A DNA stretch of 64,000 nucleotides from Streptomyces barringtoniae (GTDB lineage Bacteria; Actinomycetota; Actinomycetes; Streptomycetales; Streptomycetaceae): NCBI RefSeq assembly GCF_020819595.1, contig NZ_JAJHNP010000002.1:1-64000 (forward strand), read 5' to 3'. Under the pieces are notes generated by a model. That model did not search any database and was not told where the DNA came from. It saw only the letters and a program-made list of their open reading frames with translations. The translations under genes and the position numbers were made by a program. This document shows positions 1 through 8,945 of this stretch, in pieces. Every line of letters begins with the position of its first letter. Position 1 is the stretch's first letter.

Positions 1-10
1 TCCTTTTACA

Positions 11-51
11 GCTCCGGCTCTTGGGCACTGCCCAGGGGCCGGAGCTTTTTT
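11..51 (+). terminator. Rho-independent terminator of an upstream gene
   Basis: A GC-rich hairpin with arms GCTCCGGC (11-18) and GCCGGAGC (38-45), continued inward by TGGGCA/TGCCCA, is followed by six T residues at 46-51. This is the classical intrinsic terminator layout and should end a transcript entering from the left of the window. Confidence 0.8.
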
Positions 52-107
52 GCGTTGAGGTAGGGTCAGGGGGCATCGTTGGCTCGTTTCGCACAGGAGG
101 CCCCCGG

Positions 108-716
108 GTGGAGGTCCAGGAGACCCGTGTCCAGACTGACCGGGTCCTCACCATCCCCAACATCCTCAGCATGGCACGGCTCGTCGGAGTACCCGTCTTC
201 CTGTGGCTCATCCTCAGGCCCGAGTTCGGGGGTCCCAAGAGCGACGGCTGGGCTCTCCTCGTGCTGGCCTTCAGCGGGATCAGCGACTATCTCGACGGCA
301 AGCTCGCCCGGCGCTGGAATCAGATCAGCAGTCTCGGCCGGCTTCTCGATCCCGCCGCCGACCGACTCTATGTTCTTTCCACGCTGGTCGGTCTCACCTG
401 GCGGGAGATCCTGCCGCTGTGGCTGACCGCCCTCCTGCTCGCGAGAGAGCTGATGCTTCTGGTGATGGTGGGCATCCTCCGTCGGCACGGGTATCCGCCG
501 CCGCAGGTGAACTTCCTGGGGAAGGCAGCCACCTTCAACTTGATGTACGCCTTCCCGTTGCTGCTCCTTAGCGACGGGAGCGGTTGGATCGCGTCACTCG
601 CTGCTGTTTTCGGATGGGCGTTCGCCGGATGGGGTACAACGCTCTACTGGTGGGCAGGAGTGCTCTACGTGGTACAGGTCCGCCGTTTGGTTCGTGCGGA
701 CGCCATGGCCGATTGA
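108..716 (+). CDS. CDP-alcohol phosphatidyltransferase (PgsA2-like)
   Basis: Integral membrane enzyme of about 202 residues that should transfer a phosphatidyl group from CDP-diacylglycerol to an alcohol acceptor. The family signature DGxxAR-x8-GxxxDxxxD is complete (DGKLAR, then GRLLDPAAD, about residues 67-89). Several hydrophobic segments follow. GTG at 108 is chosen because AGGAGG lies 7 bases upstream; an earlier in-frame start at 21 has no such site. From memory it occupies the position of Rv1822 (pgsA2) in the conserved block with DUF881, FHA and MerR genes. The acceptor alcohol (glycerol-phosphate, inositol-phosphate or other) cannot be told from sequence. Confidence 0.85.
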   Translation: MEVQETRVQTDRVLTIPNILSMARLVGVPVFLWLILRPEFGGPKSDGWALLVLAFSGISDYLDGKLARRWNQISSLGRLLDPAADRLYVLSTLVGLTWREILPLWLTALLLARELMLLVMVGILRRHGYPPPQVNFLGKAATFNLMYAFPLLLLSDGSGWIASLAAVFGWAFAGWGTTLYWWAGVLYVVQVRRLVRADAMAD

Positions 717-830
717 GCTCGGCGATTGTCCGGACTTTACGCCAAGATGGCCCGCGGTGGAAAAGTGCGGGACAATCTGGACGGGTGAAGTCGGCTAGAC
801 CGTCGTCTCTTGGAGGAGGACGCTTCCGAC

Positions 831-3326
831 ATGAAGGCCGTCGTGATGGCCGGGGGCGAAGGCACCCGCCTGCGCCCCATGACCTCTAGCATGCCCAAGC
901 CGCTCCTGCCCGTGGCCAACCGCCCGATCATGGAGCACGTGCTACGGCTGCTCAAAAGGCACGGGCTCACCGAGACCGTTGTCACCGTCCAGTTCCTGGC
1001 ATCGCTCGTCAAGAACTACTTCGGCGACGGCGAAGAGCTCGGAATGGAGCTCACGTATGCCAATGAGGAGAAGCCACTCGGTACCGCCGGAAGCGTCAAG
1101 AACGCCGAGGAGGCGTTGAAGGACGATGCCTTCCTCGTCATCTCCGGCGATGCCTTGACCGACTTCGACCTCACGGAGCTGATCAATTTCCACAAGGAGA
1201 AGGGCGCGCTGGTCACGGTCTGTCTGACCCGCGTGCCCAATCCGCTGGAGTTCGGCATCACCATCGTCGACGAGGAAGGCAAGGTCGAACGTTTCCTGGA
1301 GAAGCCGACCTGGGGGCAGGTCTTCTCCGACACGGTCAACACGGGCATCTATGTGATGGAGCCCGAGGTGTTCAACTACGTCGAACCGGATGTTCCGGTC
1401 GACTGGTCCGGTGACGTCTTCCCGCAGCTGATGAAGGAAGGCAAGCCGATCTACGGCTTTGTCGCCGAGGGCTACTGGGAGGACGTCGGCACCCACGAGA
1501 GCTATGTGAAGGCCCAGGCCGACGTTCTCGAGGGCAAGGTCGACGTCGACATCGACGGCTTCGAGATCTCTCCCGGGGTGTGGGTGTCGGAGGGCGCCGA
1601 GGTGCACCCCGATGCCGTACTGCGCGGGCCGCTGTACATCGGCGACTACGCGAAGGTCGAGGCCGGCGCGGAGATCCGGGAGCACACGGTCGTCGGCTCG
1701 AACGTCGTCGTCAAGAGCGGCGCCTTTCTGCACAAGGCCGTCGTGCACGACAACGTGTACGTCGGACAGCACAGCAATCTGCGCGGCTGCGTCGTCGGCA
1801 AGAACACCGACATCATGCGTGCGGCGCGGATCGAGGACGGCGCGGTCATCGGTGACGAGTGTCTGATCGGCGAGGAATCGATTGTTCAGGGCAACGTCCG
1901 GGTCTATCCGTTCAAGACCATCGAGGCCGGTGCCTTCGTCAACACCTCCGTCATCTGGGAGTCGCGGGGGCAGGCCCATCTGTTCGGCGCCCGCGGTGTG
2001 TCCGGCATCCTGAACGTGGAGATCACGCCGGAACTCGCCGTGCGGCTGGCCGGCGCCTACGCCACCACCCTCAAGAAGGGCTCCACGGTTACCACGGCCC
2101 GCGACCACTCGCGAGGCGCCCGTGCGCTCAAGCGGGCGGTCATCTCCGCGCTGCAGGCCAGCGCCATCGACGTACGCGACCTGGAGAACGTGCCGCTGCC
2201 CGTTGCCCGGCAGCAGACCGCGCGCGGCAGCGCCGGCGGCATCATGATCCGGACCTCGCCCGGCGTGCCGGACTCGGTCGACATCATGTTCTTCGACGGC
2301 AACGGCGCCGACCTGTCGCAGGGCAGCCAGCGCAAGCTGGACCGGGTGTTCGCGCGGCAGGAGTACCGGCGGGCGTTCCCCGGTGAGATCGGCGACCTGT
2401 ACTTCCCGGCGAGCGTCTTCGACTCGTACACCGGATCGCTGCTGCGGAACGTCGACACGACCGGGATCGCCGATTCCGGCCTGAAGGTCGTCGTCGACGC
2501 CTCAAACGGCAGCGCCGGGCTGGTGCTGCCCAGCCTGCTCGGCAAGCTGGGCGTGGACTCCCTGACCATCAACCCCGGTCTGGACGAGTCCCGGCCCACG
2601 GAGACGGCCGAGATACGGCGCAAGGGCCTGGTGCGGCTCGGCGAGATAGTGGCTTCCTCGGGGGCCGCGTTCGGTGTCCGGTTCGACCCCGTCGGCGAGC
2701 GGCTGTCGCTCGTGGACGAGAAGGGCCGGATCATCGAGGACGATCGCGCGCTGCTGGTGATGCTGGACCTGGTGGCCGCGGAGCGGCGCAGCGGCCGGGT
2801 CGCGCTGCCCGTGACCACGACCCGGATCGCCGAGCAGGTGGCCGCTTACCACGGCACCCAGGTCGAGTGGACCACCACCTCGCCCGACGACCTCACGCGC
2901 GTCGGCGGCGAGGAGGGCACCATCTTCGGCGGTGACGGCAAGGGCGGGTTCATCGTCCCCGAGTTCAGCAGCGTCTACGACGGCACGGCGGCCTTCGTAC
3001 GGCTGATCGGGCTGGTGGCGCGCACGCAGCTCACGCTGAGCCAGATCGACGCGCGGATCCCGCGGGCGCACGTCCTCAAGCGGGACCTGGCCACGCCGTG
3101 GGCCGTGAAGGGTCTGGTCATGCGGCGGGTGGTCGAGGCCGCAGGGGATCGCTTTGTCGACACGACGGATGGTGTGCGGGTCGTGGAGACGGACGGGCGC
3201 TGGGTGATGGTGCTGCCCGACCCGGCCGAGGCCGTCACCCATCTGTGGGCCGAGGGACCCGACGACGCCTCGGCGCAGGCCCTGCTGGACGAGTGGTCGG
3301 CCGTCGTGGACAGCGCCGGGAGATAA
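831..3326 (+). CDS. ManC-like sugar-1-phosphate nucleotidyltransferase fused to a phosphohexomutase-like domain
   Basis: 831-residue protein starting at ATG 831, with GGAGGAGGA 10 bases upstream. Domains in order: a nucleotidyltransferase (about 1-235) with signature GGEGTRLRP at residues 8-16; left-handed beta-helix hexapeptide repeats (about 255-370); and a phosphogluco/phosphomannomutase-like half (about 385-820). The first domain is expected to make an NDP-sugar, usually annotated GDP-mannose, for glycan synthesis. The mutase half looks degenerate: the usual TASHNP loop reads RTSPGV near residue 476 (Ser kept, His/Asn lost) and the metal loop DxDxDR reads DPVGER near 618. It may be regulatory rather than catalytic. 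The gene stands 114 bp after the phosphatidyltransferase. Confidence 0.85.
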   Translation: MKAVVMAGGEGTRLRPMTSSMPKPLLPVANRPIMEHVLRLLKRHGLTETVVTVQFLASLVKNYFGDGEELGMELTYANEEKPLGTAGSVKNAEEALKDDAFLVISGDALTDFDLTELINFHKEKGALVTVCLTRVPNPLEFGITIVDEEGKVERFLEKPTWGQVFSDTVNTGIYVMEPEVFNYVEPDVPVDWSGDVFPQLMKEGKPIYGFVAEGYWEDVGTHESYVKAQADVLEGKVDVDIDGFEISPGVWVSEGAEVHPDAVLRGPLYIGDYAKVEAGAEIREHTVVGSNVVVKSGAFLHKAVVHDNVYVGQHSNLRGCVVGKNTDIMRAARIEDGAVIGDECLIGEESIVQGNVRVYPFKTIEAGAFVNTSVIWESRGQAHLFGARGVSGILNVEITPELAVRLAGAYATTLKKGSTVTTARDHSRGARALKRAVISALQASAIDVRDLENVPLPVARQQTARGSAGGIMIRTSPGVPDSVDIMFFDGNGADLSQGSQRKLDRVFARQEYRRAFPGEIGDLYFPASVFDSYTGSLLRNVDTTGIADSGLKVVVDASNGSAGLVLPSLLGKLGVDSLTINPGLDESRPTETAEIRRKGLVRLGEIVASSGAAFGVRFDPVGERLSLVDEKGRIIEDDRALLVMLDLVAAERRSGRVALPVTTTRIAEQVAAYHGTQVEWTTTSPDDLTRVGGEEGTIFGGDGKGGFIVPEFSSVYDGTAAFVRLIGLVARTQLTLSQIDARIPRAHVLKRDLATPWAVKGLVMRRVVEAAGDRFVDTTDGVRVVETDGRWVMVLPDPAEAVTHLWAEGPDDASAQALLDEWSAVVDSAGR

Positions 3327-3380
3327 GGGAACACAGACCGGAACGCAGACCGCCGGACGGCAGAACCCACGCACGCGCGC

Positions 3381-3419
3381 GTGCCGGACAAGTCCCCCCT
3401 GAGGGGGTCTGTCCGGCAC
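3381..3419 (+). terminator. Strong hairpin after the ManC-like gene
   Basis: Perfect 10-bp arms GTGCCGGACA (3381-3390) and TGTCCGGCAC (3410-3419) enclose a further CCCCC/GGGGG stem. There is no T tract, so it is a factor-independent candidate only by structure. Its presence argues that the DUF881 gene starts downstream of it, not at the GTG inside its left arm. Confidence 0.55.
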
Positions 3420-3470
3420 GCCGGTGGGGCCATTCGGAGGTACTCCTCGCGACATGCGACGATGTGCGGC

Positions 3471-4379
3471 ATGCCGCAGCAACCCCCCGTTCGGAGCAGC
3501 CCCACGCGGCCGCAGCGTCCGGACGCCTCCATGTCGTTGATCACCAACGTCATGGATCACAGCCTCGACGACGGGTATGCCGAGGCCGCCGCCCGCAGGA
3601 AGTCCCAGGGCGAGGGCGGCCTGCCCAGGACCCTGCGGGCGAAGCTCGGCCTCGCGGCCGGTCTCGTCCTCGCGGCGCTGGTCGTGACCGTCGGGGCGGC
3701 GCAGACGCGGGCGGCGGCGCCGGTGGTCGCCAAGGAGCGGCAGGAGCTGATCGACCGCATCGACGGCGAGACCGCGAACGCGGACAAGCTGGAGGGCACG
3801 GTCGACAAGCTCAGGGACGACGTCAGCGCGCGCCAGCGGGCGGCGCTGAAGTCGAGCGGCGGCAGCGCAGAGGCCGACCTGGTGGGCGTGCTGTCGGGGG
3901 CCACGGCGGTCCACGGTCCGGGTGTCGAGGTCGTGGTGAACGACGCCAAGGAGGCCAGCACCGGCGGTGACGGTACCAACCCGCGGGAGACCTCCGGGTT
4001 CTCCGACACCGGCCGGGTGCGCGACCGGGACATGCAGCGCGTGGTGAACGGGCTGTGGGAGTCCGGCGCCGAGGCCGTCTCCATCAACGGGCAGCGGCTG
4101 ACCGCCCTGTCCGCGATCAGGGCTGCGGGAGACGCGATACTGGTCGACAACAGACCGCTGGTGCCGCCGTACACGGTGCTGGCGGTGGGGGACGGGGAAC
4201 GGTTGAACACCGATTTCCGCAACAGCGCGGACGGCCTGTATCTGCACGCCCTGGAGCAGAACTTCGGCATCCGCGCCACCATCTCCACGGCGGGCGACCT
4301 GAGGTTGCCCGCCGCACCGAGTGTGATCGTACGCACAGCACAGCCGAGCATCGAGAAGACTGAGAAGGGCACATCGTGA
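3471..4379 (+). CDS. DUF881 membrane protein, first copy
   Basis: About 302 residues. A proline-rich cytoplasmic start, a single membrane helix near residues 50-75 (LGLAAGLVLAALVVTVGAA), a short coiled coil and an extracytoplasmic DUF881 domain. ATG 3471 is preferred over the upstream hairpin-embedded GTG; ATG 3462 is an equally possible start, since GGAGG at 3436-3440 is far from both. It opens a DUF881-Sbp-DUF881 operon (Rv1823-Rv1825 in mycobacteria, from memory) whose members are linked to envelope growth and division, but no biochemical function is established. Overlaps the next gene by 4 bp (GTGA), indicating translational coupling. Confidence 0.85.
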   Translation: MPQQPPVRSSPTRPQRPDASMSLITNVMDHSLDDGYAEAAARRKSQGEGGLPRTLRAKLGLAAGLVLAALVVTVGAAQTRAAAPVVAKERQELIDRIDGETANADKLEGTVDKLRDDVSARQRAALKSSGGSAEADLVGVLSGATAVHGPGVEVVVNDAKEASTGGDGTNPRETSGFSDTGRVRDRDMQRVVNGLWESGAEAVSINGQRLTALSAIRAAGDAILVDNRPLVPPYTVLAVGDGERLNTDFRNSADGLYLHALEQNFGIRATISTAGDLRLPAAPSVIVRTAQPSIEKTEKGTS

Positions 4380-4708
4380 TCGCCGTACTGGGCCTCGTCG
4401 TGGGAGTCGTGGCCGGCCTGTTGGTCCGGCCCGAGGTTCCGGCGGTCGTCGAGCCTTATCTGCCGATCGCCGTCGTCGCGGCGCTGGACGCCGTGTTCGG
4501 CGGTCTGCGGGCCATGCTCGACGGGATCTTCGACGACAAGGTCTTCGTGGTGTCGTTCCTGTCGAACGTGGTCGTCGCCGCGTTGATCGTGTTCCTCGGC
4601 GACAAGTTGGGCGTGGGCGCGCAGCTGTCCACGGGTGTCGTCGTCGTCCTCGGCATCCGGATCTTCTCCAACGCCGCGGCGATCCGGCGGCACGTGTTCC
4701 GGGCGTGA
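4376..4708 (+). CDS. sbp: Small basic protein Sbp (DUF1290)
   Basis: A 110-residue membrane protein with three hydrophobic stretches (about 1-17, 25-45 and 57-95) and a basic tail ending RRHVFRA, typical in length for the family. The GTG start overlaps the stop of the upstream DUF881 gene by 4 bp, and its own stop overlaps the following GTG in the same manner. The constant sandwich between two DUF881 genes suggests the three form one membrane complex. That is inference from gene order; the molecular role is unknown. Confidence 0.85.
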   Translation: MIAVLGLVVGVVAGLLVRPEVPAVVEPYLPIAVVAALDAVFGGLRAMLDGIFDDKVFVVSFLSNVVVAALIVFLGDKLGVGAQLSTGVVVVLGIRIFSNAAAIRRHVFRA

Positions 4709-5616
4709 CACCGATGAGCGAGCGGAACGAGCGGAATGAGCAGCCGGACACGCCGGAGAAGCCGGACAAGCCGGAGAACAGGCTGCGCAAGGAATTGCCC
4801 GAGGAGGTGCCCGCGCGGGCGCCGGAGTCGGCGCCGGAGCAGCGGGAGCACCCTGAGCAGCAGGAGCACCCCGAGCAGCAGGCGCAAGCGCCGCTGACCG
4901 GTCGGCAGCGGCTGGTGAAGGGGCTGTGGCCGCCGCGGGTGACCCGGGCCCAACTCATCGTCGCCCTGCTGCTGTTCGGCCTCGGCTTCGGCCTGGCGGT
5001 GCAGGTGGCGTCCAACAGTGACAGCGACAGCGCGCTGCGCGGCGCACGCCAGGAGGATCTTGTTCGCATCCTCGATGAACTGGATTCGCGTACGCAGCGT
5101 CTTGAGGACGAGAAGCAGGGACTCGAAAAGCAGCGCCAGGAACTGCAGAGCAGCTCCGACCGGGCGGCGGAGGCCCGCAAGCAGACGGCCGAGAAGGAGA
5201 GGCAACTCGGCATTCTGGCGGGCACCGTGGCGGCGCAGGGTCCTGGTATCACGATGACGATCGAGGACACGAAGGGGACGGTCAAGGCGGACATGCTGCT
5301 CGACGCGATCCAGGAGCTGCGCGCGGCCGGTGCGGAGGCGATCCAGGTGAACGGTGTCCGGGTGGTCGCGGGCACCTACTTCACGGACTCCGGCAACGGC
5401 GTCGGCGTCGACGGGAACAAGATCAACGCCCCCTATCGTTTCAAGGTCATCGGCAAGCCGCAGGACCTGGAGCCGGCGCTGAACATCCCCGGGGGCGTGG
5501 TGCAGACACTGGAGAAGGAGCAGGCCACGGTGACGATCCAGCAGTCGGACAAGATCGTTGTGGACGCCTTGCGGCAGGCGAAGCGGCCTGACTACGCTCG
5601 GTCGTCCTCCCAGTGA
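4705..5616 (+). CDS. DUF881 membrane protein, second copy
   Basis: 303 residues. The first 85 are very rich in Glu, Pro, Gln and Arg, followed by a membrane helix (LLFGLGFGLAVQV, about 90-103), an extracytoplasmic coiled coil (about 115-170, many QEL/EKQ heptads) and the DUF881 domain. It is related to the upstream copy: both carry the GPGI/GPGV strand and the AEA(I/V)xxNGxR motif. GTG 4705 overlaps the sbp stop (GTGA), repeating the coupling seen between the first two genes; ATG 4714 is the alternative start. Likely a partner of Sbp and the first DUF881 protein. Confidence 0.85.
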   Translation: MTPMSERNERNEQPDTPEKPDKPENRLRKELPEEVPARAPESAPEQREHPEQQEHPEQQAQAPLTGRQRLVKGLWPPRVTRAQLIVALLLFGLGFGLAVQVASNSDSDSALRGARQEDLVRILDELDSRTQRLEDEKQGLEKQRQELQSSSDRAAEARKQTAEKERQLGILAGTVAAQGPGITMTIEDTKGTVKADMLLDAIQELRAAGAEAIQVNGVRVVAGTYFTDSGNGVGVDGNKINAPYRFKVIGKPQDLEPALNIPGGVVQTLEKEQATVTIQQSDKIVVDALRQAKRPDYARSSSQ

Positions 5617-5806
5617 ACCGGTGGTGCATGGGGGACGTCAGGCAGGGGCATGAGGTTGCGGGGGGTCGGCGCACCGAAGGGGTGGTGCGTGGTGGAAACT
5701 GTCTGGTGGATACGGACGTTGTGAGAATGTCCGGCTCGGCCGGTGTAGGCAATCAGGGTTCGTCCTGCCCCACGGGCGGGTCTGTTTCGGTCAAGGGGAA
5801 TCGCCC

Positions 5807-6634
5807 GTGAAGTTGTTTGCGAAGTTGTTCCGCAAGAGCGCGCGAGAAGGCAGCGACAACGCGACCGCTCGTCACCGCGCACAGCCTGACGCGGAAGGCC
5901 AGCGCCCGCTGTTCAGGGACCAGGTCGCTGGTCCGGGCGGTGACATTTCCGGAGGTCAGGGCGGGGCGTCGGTTGACCCTGCCCAGTCCGGCGGCATAGG
6001 TTTCGGCCAACCGTCAACCTCAGCTGCGGGTGGAGGGTTCGCCCCCGGTCCGTACGCTTCCAACGCCCCGGCGGGGCAGCCGCAGGAGGATCCGTCCATG
6101 TCGGTCCTGGTGTGTACGAGGTGCGGTAACCGCAACGCGGAGAACGCCCGCTTCTGTTCGAACTGTGGCGCGCCGTTGCGTCCCGGAGTGGCGCCCGAGC
6201 GTGCCTCCGAGACGACGTCCACGATCTCGATCTCCGGCCTCGAGGCCTACGACGCCGAGGTCACCGGCCAGACGCAGATGCCGATGCTGTCGCCCGAGGC
6301 GCAGGCTGCGGTGGACGCGCTGCCGATGGGCTCCGCGCTGCTGGTGGTGCGCCGGGGGCCGAACTCGGGCAGCCGCTTCCTGCTGGACAGCGACCTGACC
6401 ACGGCCGGCCGTCACCCGCAGAGCGACATCTTCCTGGACGACGTCACGGTCTCGCGCCGGCACGTGGAGTTCCGGCGCTCCCCGGACGGCTCGTTCACCG
6501 TGGCCGACGTGGGCAGTCTGAACGGCACGTACGTCAACCGCGAGCGGATCGACCAGGTCGCTCTGTCGAACGGTGACGAGGTGCAGATCGGCAAGTACCG
6601 GTTGGTGTTCTACGCGAGCCGGCAGGGCATCTGA
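5807..6634 (+). CDS. garA: FHA-domain regulator of the GarA/OdhI type with zinc ribbon
   Basis: 275 residues starting at GTG 5807 (AAGGGGA upstream). Order: a Gly/Pro/Gln-rich N-terminal stretch (1-95), a zinc-ribbon with CTRC and CSNC (about 102-122), the phospho-acceptor motif SETTST (about 135-140), and an FHA domain (about 180-270) with GRHPQS, SRRH and LNGTYVNR. In corynebacteria and mycobacteria OdhI/GarA controls 2-oxoglutarate dehydrogenase and glutamate metabolism, and is switched off when the ETTS threonine is phosphorylated by Ser/Thr kinases. The same role is inferred here. The zinc ribbon and long N-terminus are additions relative to those roughly 150-residue homologues. Next to the FtsR-like gene, as in other actinobacteria. 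Confidence 0.85.
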   Translation: MKLFAKLFRKSAREGSDNATARHRAQPDAEGQRPLFRDQVAGPGGDISGGQGGASVDPAQSGGIGFGQPSTSAAGGGFAPGPYASNAPAGQPQEDPSMSVLVCTRCGNRNAENARFCSNCGAPLRPGVAPERASETTSTISISGLEAYDAEVTGQTQMPMLSPEAQAAVDALPMGSALLVVRRGPNSGSRFLLDSDLTTAGRHPQSDIFLDDVTVSRRHVEFRRSPDGSFTVADVGSLNGTYVNRERIDQVALSNGDEVQIGKYRLVFYASRQGI

Positions 6635-6638
6635 CCCG

Positions 6639-6660
6639 CCCCCGGACCGGCGTCCGGGGG
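6639..6660 (+). terminator. Hairpin between the FHA gene and the FtsR-like gene
   Basis: Perfect 9-bp stem CCCCCGGAC (6639-6647) / GTCCGGGGG (6652-6660) with a 4-nt loop directly after the FHA stop codon. No T run follows, so it could attenuate or stabilise the message rather than end it fully; the next gene is in the same direction only 18 nt on. Confidence 0.5.
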
Positions 6661-6677
6661 GACCCGAGGGAAGGTCC

Positions 6678-7418
6678 ATGCTTCAAACACCGAGCGGCGG
6701 TGCCGGAAGCGGTACCGCCGCCAGGGACAGTGGGCTGATGAGCATCGGCACGGTGCTGAACGTGCTGCGCGACGAATTCCCCGAAGTCACCATCTCCAAG
6801 ATCCGTTTCCTGGAGTCGGAGGGGCTCATCGAGCCACAGCGGACCCCTTCGGGGTACCGCAAGTTCAGCGCCGGGGATGTCGAGCGCCTGGCGCATGTGC
6901 TGAGGATGCAGCGGGACCACTATCTGCCGCTCAAGGTGATCCGCGAGCACCTGGACGCCATGGAGCGGGGCGAGGCGGTCCAGCTGCCCGTCGTGGGCCG
7001 TCAGCGCACCGCCGAGGACGTTCCGGGGCCGGTGGTCGCGGTGCCCACGGTGGCCCGGGTCGGCAGGGCCGAGCTGCTGGCCGCCGCGGAGATCGACGAG
7101 GGCGCTCTGAAGGAGTGGGAGTCGTACGGGCTCATCGCTCCCCTGGAGGACGGGGTGTACGACGCCGAGGCGGTCACCGTGGCCGCGCTCGTCGCCGAAC
7201 TGGGCCGTTTCGGGATCGAGCCACGCCACCTTCGGGTGATGAAGGCGGCCGCCGACCGCGAGGCCGGACTGGTCGACCAGGTGGTGGCCCCGCTCAAACG
7301 TCACCGCAACCCGCAGACCAGGGCCCATGCCGAGGCCCGTACGAAGGAGCTGGCCGCGCTCACGGTCAAGCTGCACGCGGCACTGGTGAAGACCGCTCTC
7401 GGGGTGCGGCTGCCGTGA
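6678..7418 (+). CDS. ftsR: MerR-family regulator, FtsR type
   Basis: 246 residues from ATG 6678, with GAGGGAAGG just upstream. A MerR winged helix-turn-helix occupies about residues 18-90 (SIGTVLNVL, ITISKIRFLESEGL-type recognition helix, RTPSGYRKF wing). A second, MerR-like helical half follows about residues 125-200 before a C-terminal helix. The orthologous position next to OdhI in Corynebacterium encodes FtsR, an activator of ftsZ, and in mycobacteria it is Rv1828 (from memory). Regulation of division genes is therefore the best inference. No effector-binding domain is recognisable. Confidence 0.8.
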   Translation: MLQTPSGGAGSGTAARDSGLMSIGTVLNVLRDEFPEVTISKIRFLESEGLIEPQRTPSGYRKFSAGDVERLAHVLRMQRDHYLPLKVIREHLDAMERGEAVQLPVVGRQRTAEDVPGPVVAVPTVARVGRAELLAAAEIDEGALKEWESYGLIAPLEDGVYDAEAVTVAALVAELGRFGIEPRHLRVMKAAADREAGLVDQVVAPLKRHRNPQTRAHAEARTKELAALTVKLHAALVKTALGVRLP

Positions 7419-7503
7419 ACGCCGGGGGCCGCGGGCGGCCGGATCGGGCACCTGTTCCCGGCCCGACTACCCAAACGTCCCGGGCACGGCCTAGGGTTGC
7501 TGT

Positions 7504-7977
7504 GTGAACGAGCTCGATGTCGTAGGTGTCCGGGTCGAAATGCCCTCCAACCAACCGATCGTGCTCCTGCGCGAAGTGGGAGGCGACCGTTACCTCCCCA
7601 TCTGGATCGGGCCGGGGGAGGCGACGGCGATCGCCTTCGCCCAGCAGGGCATGGCCCCCGCCAGGCCGCTGACACACGACCTGTTCAAGGACGTGCTGGA
7701 GGCCGTCGGCCAGGAGCTGACCGAAGTACGCATCACCGATCTGCGTGAAGGTGTCTTCTACGCGGAGCTGGTCTTCGCCAGTGGCGTCGAGGTCAGCGCC
7801 CGTCCCTCCGATGCCATAGCGCTGGCCCTGCGCACCGGAACGCCGATCTACGGCAGTGACGCGGTGCTGGACGACGCCGGCATCGCCATTCCGGACGAGC
7901 AGGAGGACGAGGTGGAGAAGTTCCGCGAGTTCCTCGACCAGATCTCGCCCGAGGACTTCGGCACCAGCAGCCAGTGA
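7504..7977 (+). CDS. Bifunctional nuclease (BFN/DUF151) family protein
   Basis: 157 residues, full length for the family. The BFN fold covers about residues 1-135 (strands around LDVVGVRVE, YLPIWIGPGEA and VSARPSDAIALALR), followed by an acidic tail. Plant members have RNase and DNase activity; the bacterial role is unproven. The GTG start at 7504 has no Shine-Dalgarno sequence, but TAGGGT sits at 7491-7496, seven bases before it, the spacing of a leaderless transcript. It lies between two MerR genes, the arrangement of Rv1828-Rv1829-Rv1830 in mycobacteria. Confidence 0.85.
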   Translation: MNELDVVGVRVEMPSNQPIVLLREVGGDRYLPIWIGPGEATAIAFAQQGMAPARPLTHDLFKDVLEAVGQELTEVRITDLREGVFYAELVFASGVEVSARPSDAIALALRTGTPIYGSDAVLDDAGIAIPDEQEDEVEKFREFLDQISPEDFGTSSQ

Positions 7978-8146
7978 AGGCGAACGGCCGGTGAGCTTCG
8001 CAGCCCGGTGCCCGGGCATGTGCCACCGGCCAATGAGAGCGTCCTACGGCCTCCCCCCGAAGCATTCGGCTAGCCTTTCCCCGCGGTGGGGCACGGGAAA
8101 CCACTCCTAGGGTGATTATCACTCGGCGTGCCGAGTGTGGCGATCG

Positions 8147-8175
8147 TTGACGCACCCCTGGTGACTGCCTACCGT
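8147..8175 (+). promoter_or_regulatory. Promoter of the McdR-like MerR gene
   Basis: TTGACG (8147-8152), 17-base spacer, TACCGT (8170-8175): a good housekeeping-type promoter. Transcription would begin near 8182, which excludes the in-frame GTG at 8128 and supports GTG 8206 as the translation start. Confidence 0.75.
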
Positions 8176-8205
8176 CGTGAAGGCAGGTCAAGGACGGAGG
8201 TCGGC

Positions 8206-8889
8206 GTGAGAACCAGCGGCGACGGTACGGCTGGGGGTGCCCCCGGACGCGGTTTCGGGGAGAGCGGTCCGTACCCTCCCCCGGGCTCTCAGCTGCGTTC
8301 GAACAGGGGGTACCCCCAACCGAGCAGCGCGGTCGATCACGCTCCGCAGCGGCCGACGGTGGTGCCGAACGGCGGAGGGGCGGCGTCCATGGCATCGGAA
8401 CAGATCGGTTATCGCGGGCCGACGGCCTGCGCGGCCGCCGGCATCACCTACCGGCAGCTGGACTACTGGGCGCGCACGGGGCTGGTCGAGCCGAGCGTGC
8501 GGCCCGCGTACGGGTCGGGCACGCAGCGGCTGTACAGCTTTCGTGACGTCGTCGTCCTGAAGATCGTCAAGCGGTTCCTGGACACCGGGGTTTCGCTGCA
8601 GAACATCCGCACGGCCGTGCAGCACCTCAGGGAACGCGGTTTCCGCGACCTGGAGCGGTTGACCCTGATGAGCGATGGCGCCACGGTCTACGAGTGCACC
8701 TCGCCGGACGAGGTCCACGCCCTGCTCCAGGGCGGTCAGGGCATCTTCGGGATCGCCGTCGGCGTGGTCTGGCGGGACGTGGAAAGCGCCCTCTCCCAGC
8801 TGCACGGCGAGCGCATCGACACCGGCGAGACCCTCGTCGGGCACAACCCCGCGGACGAGCTGGCGCGGCGCCGCAACCGGGCGGTCTGA
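8206..8889 (+). CDS. MerR-family regulator, McdR (Rv1830) type
   Basis: 227 residues starting at GTG 8206, with GGAGG five bases upstream. Residues 1-65 are low-complexity Gly/Pro/Arg sequence that includes a copy of a Streptomyces dispersed palindromic repeat. The MerR HTH follows at about 70-140 (YRGPTACAAAGITYRQLDYW, then GSGTQRLYSFRD) and the C-terminal half is the conserved part of the family. Mycobacterial Rv1830 (McdR) influences cell division, and corynebacteria keep the same gene near ftsR, so a related job is inferred. The promoter at 8147-8175 is its own. Confidence 0.8.
   Translation: MRTSGDGTAGGAPGRGFGESGPYPPPGSQLRSNRGYPQPSSAVDHAPQRPTVVPNGGGAASMASEQIGYRGPTACAAAGITYRQLDYWARTGLVEPSVRPAYGSGTQRLYSFRDVVVLKIVKRFLDTGVSLQNIRTAVQHLRERGFRDLERLTLMSDGATVYECTSPDEVHALLQGGQGIFGIAVGVVWRDVESALSQLHGERIDTGETLVGHNPADELARRRNRAV
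8276..8318 (+). repeat. Streptomyces dispersed palindromic repeat inside a coding region
   Basis: Imperfect palindrome with CTCCCCCGGGCTCTCAGCTG on the left and CGTTCGAACAGGGGGTACCC on the right. It matches the element at 49667-49711 when that is read on the opposite strand. From memory such elements are common between Streptomyces genes. Here it encodes about residues 24-37 of the McdR-like regulator. Confidence 0.7.
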
Positions 8890-8945
8890 CACCGGTCCCG
8901 CTCCGCGGCGGGGCATTGTCAGTGCCGTGGTGCAGCATCGGAGAT

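Noticed and set aside
3381..3470. Extended N-terminus of the first DUF881 protein from GTG 3381
   Set aside because: That GTG is the first base triplet of a strong hairpin following the ManC-like gene, and homology begins about 30 codons later.
5613..5810. A 65-residue frame between the second DUF881 gene and the FHA gene
   Set aside because: No coding-type codon pattern and no recognisable motif; it overlaps the FHA start. Treated as a 190-bp intergenic region in which I see no clear promoter.
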